A stretch of DNA of 64,000 nucleotides from Antennarius striatus (Eukaryota > Chordata > Actinopteri > Lophiiformes > Antennariidae): NCBI RefSeq assembly GCF_040054535.1, contig NC_090798.1:1368501-1432500 (forward strand), written 5' to 3'. Positions 59,244 to 64,000 of the stretch are shown here, one piece after another. Under the pieces are notes generated by a model. The model made no database searches, was not told where the DNA came from, and worked only from the letters and a program-made list of their open reading frames with translations. Each line of letters begins with the position of its first letter. Position 1 is the first letter of the stretch. The translations under genes were made by a program, and so were the position numbers.

Positions 59244-60605
59244 ATGGAGACGTTTACAGTCCAGGACATGCTGATAAATTCCACTGACTTAAATAAGATT
59301 TTATGTAATTTTGGAATCAAGAATATTTCGGAGTGCGAGAGTGAACAGAAAGCCCGATCCGAACCTCAAGGTAGAGTTGATCCACCTATTTTATTTTTTA
59401 TTTTATTTTTATTTTTTTGCGTTAACGTCAAAGGTTTGATTGTGTCATGAAGAAAATATGATAGTAATTTTGCAGAAAATGTGACCAGATATCTGCAGTT
59501 TTTCTTTTTTTTTGGGTGGGGGGGGGTGGATTTTTGTGAAGACACTCGACCGCTTTGGGCATTTGTGAGTCAGCGCGCATTACGCATATGGCTCAGGTCC
59601 TATGTGAAGCTAATGGAATCTGCTATACATGCGTATTGACACACATGTTTTAAATGTATGCAAACTGTCACAATTCCAAAACACACTGCGTGGCCACGAG
59701 ATTTTAATCAAACGCCACATTTATTTGGATTAAATCCAAGAGGAAGAATCCCGACCTCCAAACTCCTTTAAAACCTAATGGAGAAGATTTTATTTTGCAC
59801 ATTCTGACCACTGAAGTGTTGAACTTCTTTACTGAGGTGGTCACTGAATATAATGTTGGTAATATGAGGGATATTTTTACGCGCAGGGTGCGTGAATGAA
59901 TTTCTTGGTGACATTTAGAATCCCGTGTTTTACGCGCGTCTGTGTGTCCACGTGTCTCCATCCATCCAGACATCAACCAGACGGTTCGGATCGTCCTCTA
60001 CAGCTTCATCTTCCTCCTCAGCGTCACGGGCAACAGCCTCATCATCGCCGTCCTGGTGCGCAACAAGCGCATGAGGACCGTGACCAACCTGTTCCTCCTG
60101 TCTCTGTCCATCAGCGACCTGATGGTGTCCCTGGTCTGCATCCCCTTCACCCTCATCCCCAACCTGATGCGGGACTTCATCTTCGGCACCGGCATGTGCA
60201 AACTGGTCATGTACTTCATGGGTGAGTGAGGTGGGGGTTATTTATCTTTAAACTGTGATATAAATGTCTACTTTGCCCAAATAATTGCCTCTGGAGACAC
60301 ATTCTGACTTTTTCTGATTGAAAAAAAGAAAATATTCTTTCAAATATTCACAAAAACAACTGGAATTCCCACGAATATTTTGTTTGTTCAAGATTAATTT
60401 TACTTGATATTTAAAAAAAAAAAAAAAAAAAAAAAAAGTAATCCTAACCCAAAACCCTAAGAAGTAATTGCGAAGCAGCTCAGGTAAAAGCAAACATGCC
60501 TTCAGACTCACCTGAAGCCATGTTGGTCACAACTGTAAATATTAAATATATTTACCTCCATCTGAAAGCCGCTTTTTGGATGTTTGGGTTTCGCTCTGAT
60601 GAGAG

Positions 60606-60689
<84 letters not shown>

Positions 60690-60835
60690 ATGTGTGTGAG
60701 GTTTTAAATTCTAAGAAGACATTTCACTCTTTTTAACAAACACTGAATATTTTTTTTTAAATTTACTGCAGAGGCAATGGAGCAACACTATCATTCATTT
60801 TAGTGTCATGCCACTGGAAACCTGGCAAATGTAAT

Positions 60836-60919
<84 letters not shown>

Positions 60920-63900
60920 CAGCTTAAAGTGACTGTTTAGAACTCAGTCATTGAATCTGCTGCCTGTCGTGTCCCAAAAAGGATGAAAATACTTTGAAGG
61001 GAACAAAAACTGCAGCTTAAGAATGAATTAAAACTAATTATAAGATATATTTGTTCTAAATATTATAAATATATTGAATATTACCCCTTTAAAGTTGTTC
61101 TTTTCTCCATTTATTACCTTTAAATGTGGGAAAATGAACATAATAATGGCCTGAGAAGTCATCCTAGCAAACCCGTTCACCTCTGATTTAGTTTTTGGTG
61201 AGATTTAAATGTCATGACTTTAAATTATGAGTTTTAACCAGCAGCCAGAATCACTCCTTATGAGTTCATCCATCAGTCACTGCAGCGATAATCAATCCTT
61301 CCTCGGCTTTAATCTGCTTGTGATTTCATTCGATTTCCCAGGTTCCTCCAGTCACCTCTCAGGAAGCCTCATGGGAGCTTCCTAATCAGGTGCGGTCGTG
61401 AGGGATGACGCACCTTTACCAATAGTTCATTATAATCAGATTACAGGAAATCTGATTTTCCTTTTTCTCCCTGTTTCCTGTTGCTCCTTATAGCCGGACG
61501 GTGAGATCAGAGCGGGTTCTAATCTCATTTGTTGCTTTTGTTGAAGGTGAAGGTCTGAGAACGATCTGGAGACAGATGTGGTCTCTGGGGTGAAGTGACA
61601 CCAGGGTGAAATAAAATGAGAACAGGACTAGTTTCAACACAGATTCCTGACTGTTATGGCTGATAAAAGCACAATAGAGTTCTTTCTTTCTCTTCATTGC
61701 TGGGGGGTGAGGTGAGGTTATCTTAACGACGTTTAAAAGGTTATAAAGGCACTTTCACGTGAACTTCTTCAGCATTGAGACCTCTGACGGAAGGACAACA
61801 CTGGATTATAATCTGGATTCTGCACTGAAACGTGAAATCTGTTTGTTCTTTTCCGTTTTCATTACCTTTTTATTATTTTATATTATTTTATGACGTCACC
61901 TAAATTTTTATTTCATGTATGTTGCATACTGTAATGATCCCCGAAGTGAAATCTGGGGAATGTGGGATGTGAGGACCAGCAGATGAGGCAGATCACAAGA
62001 TTAGAGCAGATTTTTTTCAAACTGGATTCAACAACAGGACCACAAACCAATCACCACGTGTGTTTTTACGCTGACAACTTGGTTTTTTTTTGCACGTATC
62101 AAACACACAATTCCTTCGGAATTGCATTCCTGCTCGTGTGGCGTTTGTGCTCACAATTTGAGTTGAGACATCTGATCCTGTTCGAACACAGAAACAGGCT
62201 CGCAGTAAAGAAACAGTCTGTCTAATGTGATAATTACGGCGCTGGTAGTTTGGTTCTGTTCCGATGGAGGCCAGATGTTTCTCAAATTTATGGCTGTGGC
62301 GTCTCTCTGACAGGATCCAGTTCCTCATAGAGAACTATTTATCGCTGTTCTGGAAAGAAAAGATATTTATTCCTACATTTCGATCCTTCTTATTGTTGCC
62401 GTCTTCTCACTTCCTGTGTTGTTCTCGTTTCCCAGGCATCTCCGTCAGCGTGTCCACCTTCAACCTGGTGGCCATCTCCCTGGAGCGCTACAGCGCCATC
62501 TGCAACCCTCTGACCTCCAGGGTGTGGCAGACCAAATCTCACGCTGCCAAGGTCATCAGCGCCACCTGGGTGGTGTCCTTCATTCTGATGCTGCCCTACC
62601 CCATCTCCAGCACCCTTAAGCCCTTCACCCGCCGGGACAACAGCACGGGGCACATGTGTCGCCTGCTGTGGCCCAACGACATCACCCAGCAGGCCTGGTG
62701 AGGCTTAGACGAACTCTCGCATTTGATTTGGCAAAGCTTGTTGTGCTGGATGCCCTCCCTGTCACAATCCTCTGCATTTACCCGGGCTTGACACTGTTGA
62801 CACAGGCTTCTGCCCCCGTAGGAATGCAGATGCCAGGGACTGAAGCATGCTAAGCACGCACTCTACCAAAGAGCGCGGCTAAATTAGCTCGCGGCTAATG
62901 TCAGAAGGCCCCTTTATTGATATTGTCAGTCTGGTGCCGCCGGCCAGAGACGACCACATGGGGGGAATCTGAAACAGATCGAATCCTCCAGAACCATCAC
63001 TGGACTCATTGCTTTAATTAAAAATGCTATCATCACGCTGAAAAATAGGTTTAATTTAAAAAAATGTGATGAAAGATACCATAAAAGATGCCGACACGAC
63101 GGCCGATACGATGACGATGTGATGGTATTACTCTCGACTTGAAGGCGGCGGATTCTAATTTTAGCGCGGCTGTTTGTGCCACGTTGGATTAGACACAACT
63201 ATTGCTCTTTTGCCTCCGCTGATTACCCTGAATCTGCCCCTCATAGGTACGTTTCCCTGTTGCTGCTGCTCTTCCTGATCCCAGGGATCATCATGATGAC
63301 GGCCTACGGCCACATTTCCATGGAGCTCTACCGGGGCATCCGATTTGAGATCTCCAGCCGGAAATCCATCAAAGGTATGGAAACAAAACGCGGAGAAAGC
63401 TTCGGAGATAAATCCAGAGAAAGTCGTATTTTTTCCCTCTTCTTCTTCGACATTGATAACCAGCTCCATCTTCTCACCTCCTCTCCCCTGACAGACAAAC
63501 AATCTCGCTCCAGCAGCATCAAACCGGGCGACAGCGACGGTTGCTACATGTTGCCGAAAAGGAGGAGCATCACCGGTAACCACGGCAACATGGGCGGCCA
63601 GCAGTCGTTGGGTCGCGTCTGCAGCACCAACTACGCGGGAAGCCTGGTGGCCAAGAAGCGCGTGATCCGCATGCTGCTGGTCATCGTCTTCCTCTTCTTC
63701 CTGTGCTGGACTCCCGTCTTCGTTGTCAACGCGTGGCAGGCGTTCGACCGGCGCTCGGCCTACCGCCTGACCGGCGCGCCCATCTCCTTCATCCACCTGC
63801 TGTCCTACACCTCGGCCTGCGTCAACCCCCTCATTTACTGCTTCATGAACAAACGTTTCCGTCAGGGCATGCTGGCCACGTTCCCCTGCTTCAGGAAGAC

Positions 63901-64000
63901 CAGCGAACGCATCGCCGGCTCCTTGAGGGCCAAAGAGCCAATCAGGAGGGCTAGAGGCGAGGCGGGTAAAACGAGAGGCGCGCCAAAGGTCGCCGAGCAG
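59244..64000 (+). CDS. cckar: Cholecystokinin receptor type A (5 exons, C-terminus cut by window end)
   Basis: This is a class A GPCR for cholecystokinin, coupling mainly to Gq and ER calcium release; in vertebrates it controls gallbladder, pancreas and satiety signalling. Exons are 59244-59370, 59970-60221, 62436-62697, 63247-63374 and 63495 to the window end, all with GT/AG borders and correct phase, giving 425 residues (human protein 428). Visible: N-glycosylation sites NST, NIS and NQT; seven membrane helices (about 48-71, 82-104, 118-141, 161-181, 212-236, 313-336, 352-374); the Cys119-Cys201 disulfide pair; ERY (143-145, DRY motif); FFLCW and NPLIY (367-371); and a palmitoylation-type Cys in FPCF. 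NKRFRQGMLATFPC and the neighbourhood of tbc1d19 and stim2 favour CCKAR over CCKBR. Human contact residues Arg197 and Asn333 are kept (Arg202, Asn335), but Arg336 is Gln338 here. Confidence 0.95.
60607..60685. repeat. (GT)n microsatellite, about 39 units
   Basis: A perfect GT run in cckar intron 2, complementary to the CA run at 60838-60918. Confidence 0.95.
60838..60918. repeat. (CA)n microsatellite, about 40 units
   Basis: A perfect CA run in cckar intron 2, 152 bp after the GT run. Confidence 0.95.
62735..62895 (-). mobile_element. tRNA-Ala-derived SINE fragment in cckar intron 3
   Basis: On the minus strand, gctctttggtagagtgcgtg followed by cttagcatgcttcagtccctgg (about 62828-62880) matches the D arm, AGC anticodon loop and T arm of a tRNA-Ala(AGC) gene. 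It is followed by a body (gcccgggtaaatgcagaggattgtgacagggagggc) resembling a known fish SINE body. The copy is old, and the 3' end is not defined. Confidence 0.55.

Larger units (their letters stand above)
60222..62435 (+). other. cckar intron 2
   Basis: A 2.2-kb intron holding a poly-A tract (60413-60437), a (GT)n (60607-60685) and a complementary (CA)n (60838-60918). No extra exon is seen. Open frames at 61488 and 62017 (minus) are not recognised. Confidence 0.7.

Overview
The window comes from a ray-finned (teleost) fish nuclear genome. No species is named, because only gene family, gene order and repeat types can be read. It holds three split vertebrate genes: stim2 (minus strand, 12 coding exons, 17016-41182), tbc1d19 (minus, 21 coding exons, 44255-57027) and cckar (plus, 5 exons, 59244 to the window edge, C-terminus cut off). 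CCKAR, TBC1D19 and STIM2 also sit together, in the same relative orientations, on human 4p15.2, so this is an ancient conserved block. Fish-type introns, abundant (CA)n, fossil hAT-like and Tc1-like elements and L2-like LINE pieces support a teleost.

Layout. 1-8270 is a composite repeat array: palindromic ~2.1 kb elements with three different tRNA-like modules, separated by spacers. One spacer is inverted relative to the others and carries an L2-like LINE fragment with a reverse transcriptase YADD motif. 8271-16816 has no recognisable gene; it holds telomere-like repeats, a 155-bp hairpin element, a hAT-like element with target-site duplications, and probably the 3' flank or UTR of stim2. 17016-41182 is stim2, including a 14.6-kb first intron full of microsatellites and minisatellites. 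42040-42600 is a GC-rich probable stim2 promoter. 44255-57027 is tbc1d19, whose introns hold a 2-kb 18-bp-type minisatellite and a 64-bp satellite grown inside a hAT-like element. 57028-59243 separates the divergent tbc1d19 and cckar starts and holds a decayed Tc1-like element. 59244-64000 is cckar.

The three genes are not known to act in one pathway beyond calcium: CCKAR is a Gq-coupled receptor that releases ER calcium, STIM2 senses ER calcium and opens ORAI channels, and TBC1D19 is a putative Rab regulator. Exon boundaries were placed by hand from GT/AG sites, reading-frame phase and remembered human protein sequences. Every junction listed keeps the frame (stim2 764 codons plus stop, tbc1d19 544 plus stop, cckar 425 codons in the window).

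The most unusual items are the triple-tRNA-like palindromic array with an inverted spacer (1-8270), the 64-bp satellite that arose inside a transposon (46912-47520), the 30-bp coding repeat covering the tbc1d19 start codon, the hAT-like family that carries a ZNF143-like motif, and changes at three known ligand-contact positions of the CCK receptor.
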